64,000 bases of DNA from Vitellaria paradoxa (taxonomy: Eukaryota; Streptophyta; Magnoliopsida; Ericales; Sapotaceae): NCBI GenBank assembly GCA_019916065.1, contig CM034236.1:14399167-14463166 (forward strand). The letters are read 5' to 3'. The notes under the pieces are model-generated. The model did not search any database. It saw nothing but the letters and a program-made list of their open reading frames with translations, and had not been told where the DNA came from. The position numbers and the translations under genes are program-made. Numbering within the stretch: the stretch's first letter is position 1; each line of letters begins with the position of its first letter. This document shows positions 33,751 to 45,853 of this stretch, in pieces.

Positions 33751-36700
33751 TGTTAATGTAGCATTAATATATGTAGTATGTTAATTTATGTACACTAATT
33801 ATAAAGCTTCTAACAAAACTTCTAACAAGACACTTGGTAACCCGCATGGTCACTAATGTAAAATGTACAGTCACTTTCTCATGTATATAAATCCACACAC
33901 GCACTGAGTTTTTTGTGCGTGCAATTTTATCTCAATTACATGTGCGACATGAAATTAGAGCATTGTCAGTTTGTGTGTTGAACAATGTTCCAATTACTGT
34001 TTGTTCAACCTTGTTCAACGTTGAAGTCGAAACAAGGTGCACCGTCTCTTTCAAAGCATAGGTTGTCAACCTATTGCTCGTTCATCCCCCTATATAGGGT
34101 TGTACGATCGCCGGAGGGAGGCGATCACTGTCAGAGGAATGCCGTCACTGGAGAGAAGCCCTCACGCACCTCCACGCGCTACCTGCAAGTTTGTGCATGG
34201 ACCTCAAGCGCCTCCACTAAAGCCGCAATTGGCGGCGCGTGACTCATCGTTGGATCTCCAACCTTCTTTGCCAATTTCTCTCCTCCTTCCAGCGACTCTA
34301 CCAATACGTTTGGTTCCGCGATTGAACAAACTTTCTTTTGTTTCGTCTCCTTGTCTGTCACTGTTCACCTGCCACTTGGCTCTGTCGCTATTCAAGCTAT
34401 TGTTCACTGACTCTAAATGGCTACTGAGACATCTTTTGAATAGAAAATGATGAGTGGTTCTATTCCCATGCCTTAACAATTAACAACCACAAAGTTGAAT
34501 GGAACGAACTGTATTCAATAGTCCAAAGCCATTAAGATTGCGTTAACTGGATACGGTAAACAAAAGCATTTGACTGAATCTGGACCTTCTGAAGGTGATC
34601 CTAAGTTCGATGCTTGGGTCCAAGAAGATAATCATCACCTTGTTAGTTTATTGTGGAATTCCATGGAGCCCCATATCACTAACATGTGTACTCATCTTGA
34701 CACATGTAAGGATATATGGGAATATATTAATCCTCTGTTCTCCAGTGATCCCACTCAGATGTATGACCTATCACTGGAATTCTTTCAGCTCCAACAGTCT
34801 GGCAGGCCAATACCTGAATACTTTGCTTCTCTTAAGTGTGTCCATAAGGAATTGAACTCTCTGTAACCATTATCCACAAATATTAACATTATGCAGAAAC
34901 AAAGAAAACAAATGGTAGTACTTCATATTCTTGCTGGCTTAAATTCTGAGTTTGAACCGGTCAAAGCCCAGATTCTCAGTGGAGCTACTCTTCTCTCGTT
35001 TGCAGAAACTTGTTCCAGGATTATGAGGGCTACTTCTAAGGATTCTTCAACCACTCCAAATTCTGCACGTTCTGCCCTGCTCAGTGACTTCTCTAGACAG
35101 CAAAAGTCCTGTTTATCCACCTCCATCTTAGTTTGGTGAACGTGATCGTAAAGGTCGTGACCGTAGTTGTGGAGGTCGTGATACTAGACCTAAATGCACT
35201 AATTGTGGTCATGTTAGGCACTTAGAGAAAATTGCTGGTATCTCCATGGAAACCAAGCCCATATGATTCATGCAACTTCATCTAATGATCTGACTCCTCA
35301 AATAAACTCAGCACAAGTGAATCATCAACTTTGACTCTTTCAAGAGAAAAATATGCCAAACTTCTCCGGTATCAAATGGCTCATCAGGCATCTCTTCCAA
35401 CAGTTTCTTTAGCCCATCGAGGTAAACCTTCTACTTGTATGTCCACCTTTTCACATACATCTTGGGTTATTGATTCTAGAGCTTCAGACCATATGTCTAG
35501 TACCCCTTCGTTGTTTCTAACATTCAGTGCTCTCCCACCTCTAATGTCACTACAGCTAATGTTTCACCTAACCTAGCAAAAGGTGTCAGTAAAATTTGTC
35601 CATCTTCTAATTTTTCCTTATCTTCAGTGTATGTGTTATATCCATGCCTTTCAATCTTCTATCTGTCAATAAACTTACCAGGCAATTGAATTGCTCAATG
35701 GTTTTCTTTCCTGATTTTGTAATTATTCAGGATTTGAAGATAAGGAAACATATTGGAGAAGGGCATGAAGCTCAAGGACTCTATTATCTGGTTGGTTCAT
35801 CTGCTCCATCTATTACTTGTTCTGCAACCGCCTCTTCATTAAAATTCATTACCATTTGAGTCATCCATCTTTTGAAATATTGAAATTTATGATTCCAAGT
35901 TTTAGCCAACTACAGTCCTTCAATTGCGAGTCTTGCCAGTTAAGAAAGTATCACCATACTTCTCTCAGTCCTAAAGTCAATAACAGGTCATTGAGTCCTT
36001 TTCATTTAGTTTACTCTGATGTATGGGGACCTAGTCGAGTTATGTCAAAGTTGGGGTTTAAGTACTTTGTTATGTCTATTGATGATTTTTCAACGCTTAC
36101 ATGAGTTTATTTAGTGAAAGATTGTTCTGAGTTATTGTCTATCTTTTAATCCTTTTGTCTTGAAATAAAAACTCAGTTTGATGTGTCTATTAAGATTCTT
36201 CGCAGTAACAATGCCAAAAAATACTTTTCTAAGCCTTTCACTGATTTTATGACACCATTTGGCATGCTTCATCAGTCATCTTGTCCTCACATCTCATAAC
36301 ATAATGGAGTTGCTGAGAGGAAAATTTTACATCTGATTGAAACAACTTGTTGTTTAATGTTTCACATGAAGGTTCCAAAGACCCTTTTTTTTTTTTCGCC
36401 CCCCGCCGGAGGGGGGGGGGGATGCTATTCTTACAGCATGTTACTTAATCAAAAGAATGCCTCTTCTATTCTAAAGGGATGTCCCCTTACTCTAGTTACC
36501 TTTCGGAAAGGTAGACAAGCTTATACTTTCCATCCTATATCTAACTTTATTTCCTATACAGCCTTGTCTCCATCATATCATACTTTTGTTTCTTCCTTGT
36601 CTACTATTTCTATTCCTAACTCTGTGTCTGAAGCACTATCTCATTCTACATGGCGTAATGCCATAGAAGGAGAAATGTCAGCTCGTCGAGCCAATGATAC

Positions 36701-36925
36701 GTGAGATTTGGTCACTCTTTCTCCTGGGAAGTCAACAGTTAGTTGTCACTAGGTGTATAATGTCAAAGTTCACCCTGATAGTTCAGTTGATCAGTTGAAA
36801 GCAAGGCTTGTTGCCAAGAGATACACTCAAGTCTATGGTTTTGATTTTTCAGAGACTTTCTCTCTTGTGGCACATCACATCAATGCGTCTTGTCATTTGT
36901 CTTGCAGCCACTTTTCATTGGTCTC
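33751..36925 (+). mobile_element. Decayed Ty1/copia element, plus strand, truncated in the RT region
   Basis: An LTR-like stretch (33751-33940, TGTTAATGTA...CTCAATTACA) is followed by a degenerate primer-binding region (AAATTAGAGC) and a GC-richer leader. Recognisable pieces in order are: a gag UBN2 segment (34570-34866, AWVQEDNHHLVSLLWNSMEP), gag continuation (34891-35139), a zinc-knuckle trace, a protease-like WVIDSRASDHMSS (Gly of DSG changed to Arg) near 35470, GAG-pre-integrase/integrase fragments (35644-36104) with YSDVWGP, and the start of RT (36753-36900, LKARLVAKRYTQVYGFDFSETF). Stops and shifts are numerous, so it is inactive. A low-complexity T-run/C-run/G-run insert interrupts the integrase at about 36380-36421. 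Confidence 0.82.
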
Positions 36926-37345
36926 TTTTTTTTTGAAAAAGATAAGTAAATTTTTATTAAAAGAAAATAACTCTTATACAAGCAATGATTGGATGCTAAT
37001 ACATGGAAACATCCAATCAAATAGGAAACCAACCAAAACCAATCATCTCATCTGATCAAGGAAATTCAAGAAAGAAAATAGGTCTATCTCCCTTCCATCC
37101 CTCATCCAGTCATAAAGACATGCTAGAAAGTAACTTTTAATCCTGAAAGATGGCTTACTCTCATTTTCAAAAATCCTTCTGTTCCTCTCCTTCCAAGTCA
37201 ACTAGAACACACAAAATGGAATCACATTCCATATGGTTTTCTTATTCCCCCCAAGGGGCTGCCCCCACCAAGCCAGTAAAAAATCCCTCAAACTCCTTGG
37301 GAAGCACGTCTGCACATTAAAGCAAGAAGAAATCAAATTCCACAT
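36926..37345 (-). mobile_element. 3' end of a LINE (non-LTR retrotransposon), 5'-truncated
   Basis: On the minus strand the translation includes FPRSLRDFLLAWWG, then IWNVIPFCVFWLTWKERNRR, then IFENESKPSFRIKSYFLACL, DWMRDGREIDLFSFLNFLDQ and a stop. This is the typical C-terminal end of plant LINE pol ORFs. A short 3' UTR leads to a tail seen as a T-run on the plus strand at about 36928-36935. The 5' side joins copia gag sequence at about 37345. The plus-strand copia RT region ends exactly where the tail begins. Confidence 0.78.
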
Positions 37346-38247
37346 CTCAACTGTCCACCGGCAGTGTAGTGACATCAGTGACTGGTCTGCCAGATTGTTG
37401 AAGTTGAAAGAACTCTTGTGATAAGTCGTACATGCGAGTAAGATCACTAGAGAACAACAAGCGAACGTATTCCCAAATTTCCTTGCAGGTGTCAAGGTGA
37501 GTACACATGTCAGCAATGTTTGGTTCCATGGAATTCCATAGTAAACTAACAAGGTGAGCATCTTCTTGGACCCAAACATCATGCTTAGGATCAGTTTCAG
37601 GGGGTCCAGACTCAGTCAAGTGCTTCTGCTTTCCATACCCAGTTAATGCAATCTTTACGGCTTTGGACCACTGAACGTAGTTCGTCCCATTTAACTTCCT
37701 GGTAGTTAATTGTTGAGACATAGGGATGGAAACACTAGCCATTTTCTGCTCCAAAAATGTTCCAGTAGCCATAGAACGAATATTCTGGTACCAGCAATAA
37801 CGGATGAACAGTACCAGTAGCAGACAAGAGGAAGGAGCAAGAGATAGATGGTCCAAACACAAAAACAAGAATACCAGTAGACTCGCCGGAGAGAGGAGAA
37901 CAGAAGACAAAGAAGGCCGGAAGTCCACTGGAGTCACACGTGCCGGCAAACGATGCTACAGCGACGGCGCGTGAAGTCCACGCGCAGAGGAACAAGTGGC
38001 GCGTGGAGGCGCGTGACAATCTTTCCGGTGACGGCGCTGCTCCGACGGTGGTCGCCCCACTCAGGCGACCAAGCTGGGGTATACCGAAGTTCGAACGACA
38101 AGGTTGAACTCCACCAGAGACCAACGTCCGACTCCACCAGTTGAACAACGTCCGACCAAGAACACTGACACCGCCAGTGACCAAGAACAGATACAACACT
38201 GTTCTGATTTTCCTTACACACACAATTTTAACAACGCTCTGATACCA
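37346..38247 (-). mobile_element. 5' end of a second copia element (leader and gag), minus strand
   Basis: The gag start is MATGTFLEQKMASVSIPMSQ followed by a UBN2 region (LNGTNYVQWSKAVKIALTGY, HLVSLLWNSMEPNIADMCTH). It is closely related to the gag at 34570-34866 but in the opposite orientation. A perfect initiator tRNA-Met primer-binding site (TGGTATCAGAGC on the minus strand) lies at 38236-38247, directly next to the LTR. The element is cut off within gag at about 37346, where LINE sequence begins. Confidence 0.85.
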
Positions 38248-38402
38248 TGTTGTAAACTTGAATAACTTTTTTCTATATAAAATATGCCTGGGAGTATACA
38301 TATATATACATCCTAAGATAACCTTTCGACTCACCTACACTGTCCTTTCACCTTACCATACATGTATCTGTACATTAACTACATTAACTAGGTACATTAA
38401 CA
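38248..38402 (-). repeat. LTR-like terminus of the minus-strand copia
   Basis: About 155 bp from TGTTGTAAAC to ATTAACA, adjacent to the primer-binding site. Read on the minus strand it starts TGTTAATGTA like the LTR at 33751, supporting one family. The right boundary is inferred from the TGTT...AACA ends; no target duplication was found. Confidence 0.6.
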
Positions 38403-40050
38403 GTAACTATTAAGCATTTCCCTTGCCTTTGCTCATCTTTTATGAGAATTAATCGCAAAATACAAAATAATACATTGATAGTTTGGGAAGGAACGAATCC
38501 AAGAACTCTTCTTCATTGTTACTGTTAATGAACTCCTCCATTGTTTGAACAATCAAAAAGAATTCTAATGCCTTAGACACAGAGAGAGAGAAATCAAAAA
38601 GAATTGTAATGCCTTAGAGAGAGAGAGCGAGAGAGAGAGAGAGAGATTAACAAGGATTTTGTCTTTTTAGTATATTGGAACTCGATTAACCATATATACA
38701 TATAGAGAGAGAGAGAGAGAGAGGGAGGGAGGGAGGGGGAGAGAGAGTGAGAGTATGTTTTTATTGGCGGAACTCAGTGTTTCTTATTGTTATTGGTATT
38801 GGTATTGGTATTGGTATTGAGTTCGGATTAGATAAACTAGAATTAATATTCGGTTAATATTTTGTTTATAATTTTCACTATCTGGCAGACAGTTATATTC
38901 TAAATAAAAAAACTAGTAGCATGTTGACTCTTTTCTAATAGGATGGTGATAGTGCTTCATGTACTTAAAGACCCAATAGGGATTTTTTTTTGTCTCGAAA
39001 CTTTATATTTTAGTGAATTAATTTAATTTAATTTAATTTTTTAATAGTCATATTTAATTACTTGATTATGCTAGTTGTTTGTAAATCCAAATTTTTATTT
39101 TGAATAAAGAAAAACCCTTTTAATCGCAATTAAGTTCTAATCAAAAACCTTGGAGAGCGGCTTGAGTGCAGAACAATATAGTTTACATCTTTATTTAATT
39201 GTTTTTTATTAATTTTATTTATTAGTTCTTTATATATATATATATATATAAGTGACAAAGAGTTTCAATAATATTTGATTTTCATTATTTAATTAATTTT
39301 CTATTTAATTTATCGAGTATGATAAGGTTAGTTAAAAATATTATAGTTGATAAGATAAGATCGAGTCGAATCAGTTAACGAGGAAGTCCGTTTGGCTAAA
39401 GGATCAGAAAAGGAACTCTATCCGAATATAAAACTGAGTAGAAACCTACTAGTTAGTACTCCCTGCTTGACACCTCACAATACTTGCGTCAATCCACAAT
39501 CCGAACTTTAGATAACAGTTTAATGAATGGATTAATTTATTCAATTTAATTAATTAATTTTTTGTAGTCATATTTAATTATTTATGTTATTTGGTTATAA
39601 ATCCAAATTATCTGGTTAATATTTAGTGTACAAATTTTTTATTTTACAAAAGAACATTTCCATCATAATTAATATCTTTTTTTCTTTGGATAAGTAATCA
39701 TAATTAATTTCCAATCAGCAGCTTAATTTCAAGAGTTGAGTAAAGAAAGAATTGTATGGTTTTTATCTTTTTATATCTAATTATTTATTTATGTGCGGAG
39801 GGAAAATTTTCTTTCGCCATGTACGTGGAGCACGCTACTAAGATTTTCCTTCCTGAATGACTTCTTGCATGCACACAAGTAAAAAGAACAATGAAAGCTC
39901 AAAGTTAATGACAGGCGAAAAACACCGATCAGGCAAATTCATTAATGTTTAAACATTAATGAATGTACTGCATTTTTTTTTACTTGGTTTCTCCATCTAC
40001 ATTAGTGAAATGATGAATGTATTGCAATTTTTTTTTTTTTTTTGGGGCAG
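38403..40050. other. Intergenic DNA with GA microsatellites
   Basis: No gene is seen. (GA)n tracts lie at about 38615-38647 and 38703-38755, a (GTATTG)n tract at about 38789-38820 and a (TA)n tract at 39233-39250. The T-run and GGGGCAG before 40051 form the acceptor of the first IPMI exon below. G3BP 5' exons and IPMI 5' exons, expected in this interval, were not found. Confidence 0.5.
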
Positions 40051-43000
40051 CCTCATTCTCCTGATAATTGTGCATTAGCAAAGGAATGCGAATATGTAAA
40101 AATTGACAGAATTTATATTGGATCTTGTATTGGTGGAAAAACTGAAGATTTGATGGCTGCAGCTAAAGTTTTTCTAGCTTCAGTAAGATGACAATACCTC
40201 TATTCCTTGTTCTGCCTTGTCATCAGAGTGTTGTTCATTTTGTGTTGACAGTTACCTGAACATTGCTTATCCAATTTATTTTTTTCCTGGGTAGAAAGAG
40301 CAATTACATTTAGGCTACATTTGTTTCAATGTAAAACTGTTTTCTAGAAAACAATTTTACATTATGCCAATTTTTTTCCATATTCTATTTGCTGTTACAC
40401 AATTTATTTGGAGGGTGGTACGGTTACAAACCTATCCTCCAGCCTTATGGCTTGATGGTGCCAATGGTACTTCTTCTTCTTCTTCTTTATTATTATTATT
40501 ATTATTATTATACTCCATCTGCCATCTTGGGGTACAACGACAAGCATGCCATGCTTTAGATGCAATTGGATGATATATATACATTGAGACTTAACATGGC
40601 AGTTTTATGTTAACTTAAAAATGTGACAATCATACCTTTGGAAGCCACTTTTTAATTTCCCCTCTCTTTGCACAAACATTTGCAAATAATATCAACTCAA
40701 AATTAGTGCATGTCCCCGTTGGTCTGAAAGCCTTGCTTGGATGGCAGGAATAGAAGATTGGGAATTGGGTTCTCATTTCTAGGGATCACATCACTAGCAA
40801 CGGTAGATCTGTGTCAAGGCGATTCAAGTGTTTAGAGTAGTTAGGATTGGATATAGAAAATGATAATGTTAGATGGCCTCTTAATGTATGATGTACATGT
40901 GTTAGACACTTGCATTTGGGTAAGGAGAAGGGTATGATATATGTGTTCCCACATCTAATTGGACATCCATACAAATATATTTAGCAATTCAATTTTAGTA
41001 CTTCAAATTTAGCACATAACTATGCATTAATCTTATATTTTATCGGTGAAATAGTTTAATGGAATCTTGTAAATGCCATGTAATTATGCAAAATAAAATA
41101 ATTATGTTAAATATATGAATTTTTTCCTGCGTCTCCATATACTTAGAATAAGAAAATTAAATAAATCCGACTTTTAAATATGTATTTTTACCTGAAATCT
41201 GTACCCGAGTTCTTGTAACATAGACAACAAATATCGAGCGCCCTTTTCTTTTAATTACTGAACATTCCAGTGATGTGATATTCCATTATTCCCTCCCCCC
41301 CCCCCTTTTTTTGTCCCCTTTCTTTACTGGTGGGGATTGAGAGGATGGGGATGAGATTTGCAACTAGTTTGACCTTCTCATTACCTTGAATGAGTTCTTG
41401 GCATGACTTCGTGCCGCCAAAACAACAGAATGATGCGAACTTGGAAACAGTTTCTCATTTTCTCTCAGTACAGTCCAGTTCTTAGTTTGGTGTTCTCATT
41501 CCAGCTTGAATGAGTTCTCTGAGATGACTCGGCACTTTAGAGCTCCCAACTAATAGAATGAAGCTGACCTGGAAATAGATTCTTGTTCTCTATCCTGATA
41601 GCATCCATTCAACTGCGCTTAGAGAGTGATCTCTCTGTGTGCTGGCTCACTTTGGCACTATAGAGTTGGAGTATTCTCTTGTGATCAAACTGCTCTCTAT
41701 TAAAAGTCATTTATCTGATTGTTTATTTACATGCCTTGAAAACACAAAGCCTAGACACATAATCATATGTTTGAATGTAATGTTTTTCTTTTTGGCTAAA
41801 AGACTAATTGTATTATGTGCAGGGCAAGCATGTCAAAGTTTCCACTTTCTCTGTCCCTGCTACCCAAAAGGTTGGTAATATCGGACATGGTGCTGAATAG
41901 CCCTTTATTATGTTCATGAAGCACGAAAAGATAAGTATTGTATTTTTATATGACCAAAATTTTCAAGTTTGGATGGATGCATATGGTCTACCAGTTCTGG
42001 GATCTGCTGGCAAGACCTGCTCACAGATATTTGAGGAAGCTGGGTGTGATGCACCTGCAAGTCCCAGTTACGGTGCTTGCTTGAGTGGCCCTAAAGATAC
42101 TTATGCACGCATGAATGAACCTAAGGCAAGTTTTATTAATTTCTGTTCGAACACAAATTGATTGATCATGGAAAATATCATAGTTTTGTGAAATTGATTA
42201 TATACTTTCATACAACTCGCACTTGTAACATGCTTTGCTTTACCTGTGACCTAATATTCATTTATTTTTATTATACAAATATGTTTATAGTCTTACTACT
42301 TCACATGGGTCAAAATTGTTTTTATATATTAGAAAGTGTGAATAAAAAGTCTTAATATCTATTTTATAAAACACTTACAGAAAAAAATATCTATTTTAGA
42401 AAACTTTATTCATAGACAACTTTAAAGTTTTGCTTATAGAATTAAATCTAAAAAAGGGATTTATGTGTATTGTTGAAGAACTTGTAGATTTATTTTGTTG
42501 ATGCTTATTATTGTTTGATTCCAAGTGTTTTTTTTCCCTTTAAATTTGCAATGCATTTTATATGTCCAAATGATTGATACACACCTGAAGAGTTTGTAAT
42601 TTTGAAAAAAGAAAAACATTAAGACATGTTTAAATGAATGCTTGATGAATGTTGTCATTCAACATGCACCCAACATCAATGTTGATGTGCTTGGGAGTCC
42701 TAATATATATTATTGATGATCGTTGCATATTATATCTATTAGACTATTTGATTTCTTTCTTTCATATTTTTGGTATGGTATCCGCCAAAAGAAGATGTAT
42801 TTAGTTTGATTCTTCTTAGGGGGGTTGGTGGGATTTGACTAAAAATGTGCTTACACACGCGACTATCCCTATCCCCGAAATATTTATAAAATTTATAATG
42901 GTGAATTGCCCATTTGCTTCTAGTTCATGCATACAGAGGATGAGACCCAATTGCTATAACGTGTTTTGGAAGTAATTAGTTTTAACATGTTTTGGCAATC

Positions 43001-43068
43001 ATTAATACTCTTTTATTTATCAGGGCGGCTATCATTAGTGCCCTATTGCAATTGAATGACCAATTGTA

Positions 43069-43091
43069 TGTGTGTGTGTGTGTGTGTGTGT
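43069..43091. repeat. (TG)n microsatellite
   Basis: About eleven TG units followed by a T-run, in the last IPMI intron just left of the copia insertion. Confidence 0.85.
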
Positions 43092-43157
43092 TTTTTTTTT
43101 GTTAAGTAATTGTGTGTTAGCTCCTCTAGCTTTCCTCAATCTGTTTTGAACCCAATT

Positions 43158-43442
43158 TGTTGTTATTGATTTTCAAAGTAAAGAAAGTTTGATAAGAGTA
43201 GAAAGACAGAACTGATGTGCAGAGGAATAATTTTTAACTGTCATAGCATGGCTCTTTAAATAGAGCGTCTAACAGAAAATCAGATATATTCCTTATTCTT
43301 AGGCATGAATAACAACTTCCTGATTTCAAAAAACAGAACCAACAACTTCCTAAAGACTAGGTCATAAAAAACAGAAAATAACATAATACTAAAGACTAAA
43401 TCAACTTATTCAAGCTGCAGATATTTTGGCACATCTTCAACA
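43158..43442 (-). repeat. 3' LTR of the intronic copia element
   Basis: 285 bp, TGTTGTTATTG...CATCTTCAACA on the plus strand. It differs from the other LTR by about five substitutions plus a 4-bp indel by eye. Confidence 0.9.
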
Positions 43443-43610
43443 CTCCTCCTTGCCATAATAACTGTAGATTCCCAGCTTGCTTCTCAATGCTTCAAATCTG
43501 GCTTTTGGAAGTGCCTTTGTTAAGACATCTGCAATTTGATCATTAGTCCCACAATGGAGTAGACAAATTTCCCCTTCTCTCTGCACTTCCCTTAAGAAAA
43601 ACAACTTAAT

Positions 43611-44438
43611 TTAAAAATGCTTAGTCTTGGCATGAAAAACAGGATTGTTAGAGATTGAAACAGCAGCTTGATTGTCAACAAAAATCTGTGTTGGTTCATT
43701 CTGCTCCATGCATAAATCTGCAAGAATACTTCTGAGCCAAATAGCTTGATTTACAGCAACAGTGGCTGCTACATATACTGCCTCAGCTGTGCTTTGAGCT
43801 ACAACATCTTGCTTCTTTGAACACCATGAAAACACACCTGAACCACAGCTGAAACAGTAACCTATTGTGCTTCTCATATCATCAACTGAACCTCTCCAAT
43901 CACTATCAGAATATCCATGAAGTCTAAAATTCTGACAATGAGTGAATTTGATGCCAAAATCTATGGTGCCCTTAATATATCTTACAATTCTTTTGGCTGC
44001 TTGGAGATGCACTTCACTGGCACAATGCATAAATCTTGAAAGCATGCTTACTGCAAACATAATATCAGGTTTGGTTGCAGTAAGATACGTTAAGCAACCA
44101 ATCATGCTTCTGTAAAGATGTTCATCCACCTTATCAGCACCATCATCTTTGCTAAATTTCTCCTTTTGGTTCATTGGAGTAGTAGTGCTTTTGCAGTCAT
44201 CCATACGAAACTTTTTGAGTATGTCTCTTGCATATTTCTCTTGGCATATAAAGACTCCATCTTTATCTTGCTTCACCTCCATTCCTAGAAAAAAACTCAT
44301 TAAGCCAAGATCAGTCATCTCAAATACTTGGAGCATTTCAGTTTTGAACTCTTTTATCAGCTTCTCATCATTTTCTGTTACAAGCAAATCATCAACGTAA
44401 ACAGAAACAATGATTAATTTAGCTTCTGTTTGCTTCAC
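43611..44438 (-). pseudogene. Copia reverse transcriptase (3' half) and RNase H
   Basis: A 275-codon open stretch with the RT catalytic YVDDL, then FFLGMEV, SMIGCLTYLTATKPDIMFAV and an RNase H region (YSDSDWRGS, VFSWCSKKQDVVAQSTAEA, IFVDNQAAVSISNNPVFH). It stops after KTKHF because of a one-base shift in a T-run; the expected C-terminal residues, ending KLGIYSYYGKEEC, lie downstream in another frame. It belongs to the element at 43158-47653. Confidence 0.88.
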
Positions 44439-44480
44439 ATATAATGTGGCTTCACTTGGACTTTTGACAAATCTAAGGTC

Positions 44481-45790
44481 TTAAAGATGATTGTTGATTT
44501 TGCTGTACCAAGCCCTAGGGGCCTGTTTAAGACCATACAAGGCCTTTTTTAGCTTGTAGACCTTGTCTTTCTGTCCCTTGACCTGAAATCCCTCTGGTTG
44601 CTCCACAAATATCTCCTCCTGCAAATAACCATTTAAGAAAGCAGATTTTACATCTAAATGATAAACTTTCCATCCATTATGCACAGTCAAGCCAAGCAAC
44701 ATTCTAATTGTATAAGGCATGAACTGGAGCAAATATTTCTGAAAAATCAACTCCAAACACATGAGCATATCCCTTCACCACCAATCTGGCCTTGCCCTTA
44801 TTTATAGAACCATCTGCATTGAGTTTGGTTCTATAAACCCATTTGACTCCTATAGGCTGTTTGTGTTGTGGTCTGTCTACCAACTCCCATGTGTCATTTT
44901 TTTCAATCATCCTGAGCTCTTCTTTCATAGCATCTATCCATTTGTCATCCTTCTCAGCTTCTCTGAAATCTGCAGGTTCTAGGACAGTGACATTGCTTCT
45001 TTCATAAATTTCAGATAAGAGCCTTGTTCCTCTGACTGGTATGTCATCAATATTATCATCAAGGTGTTGTGGAACTTCTGGAAATTGGTTCTTTAGTGGC
45101 TTCTCCCAGCTCCATTGTTTGTCCTCCATGAATTCGACATCTCTACTTAAAAGAATTTTTCTATTTTGTGGTTGAAAAATTCTGTAAGCTTTCGAAGTAC
45201 TACTGTATCCAATGAAAACACCTGGTTCTGCCTTTTTATCAAGTTTGTTTCTTTTAACCTTGGCACAAAAGAAAAACAAACACAGCCAAAAATTTTCAAG
45301 TTTTGCAAATTTGGTTTGTAACCAAACCAGGCTTCAAATGGTGTTTTTTCCTGCAGAACTCTAGTTGGCAGTCTATTTAGTAAAAAGACAGCAGTACTTG
45401 CTGCCTCTGCCCATAGCTTTTTTGGAAACTCTTTTTCATGCATCATGCACCTTGTCATCTCCATAATGCTTCAATTCTTTCTCTCGCTTACGCCATTTTG
45501 TTGTGGCGTATAAGGTGCTGTCAGTTGGTGCTCAATACCAGCTTCTTCACAAAATCTGTCAAAAACTTCATTTTTGTACTCTTTCCCATTATCTGGTCTT
45601 ATGTTTGCATCCTACAACCACTTTGATTTTCCACAAAAGCTTTGTACTTCCAAAATATATTAGCAACCTCAGACTTGGATTTAAGAAAATAAATCCAGCA
45701 AAATCTGGTGTAATCATCAATAAATGTAATGTAGTATTTATTACCATTTAAAGATGATGTTTTCTGAGGTCCTCCAACATCTGTGTGCAC
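44481..45790 (-). pseudogene. Copia integrase and RT N-terminal region, several frame breaks
   Basis: The pieces, in minus-strand order, are: integrase core start (45599-45790, [32 protein letters not shown]), integrase C-terminal part (45147-45464, AEAASTAVFLLNRLPTRVLQ, TPFEAWFGYKP), and the region ahead of RT (44704-45279, GVFIGYSSTSKAYRI, WELVDRPQHKQPIGVKWVYR) leading to RT (44481-44768, [39 protein letters not shown]). Each piece is in a different frame or separated by a stop, so no intact polyprotein is present. Confidence 0.85.
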
Positions 45791-45853
45791 CCGCTGTAGC
45801 TTGTGTGATGCTCTCCATGCTGTTTGGGGGAATGGTCTTCTTGCTTGCTTCCC

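Noticed and set aside
38703..38755. GA-rich tracts as a regulatory element of a nearby gene
   Set aside because: They are simple microsatellites with no recognisable gene start close by; similar tracts occur in several places in the window.
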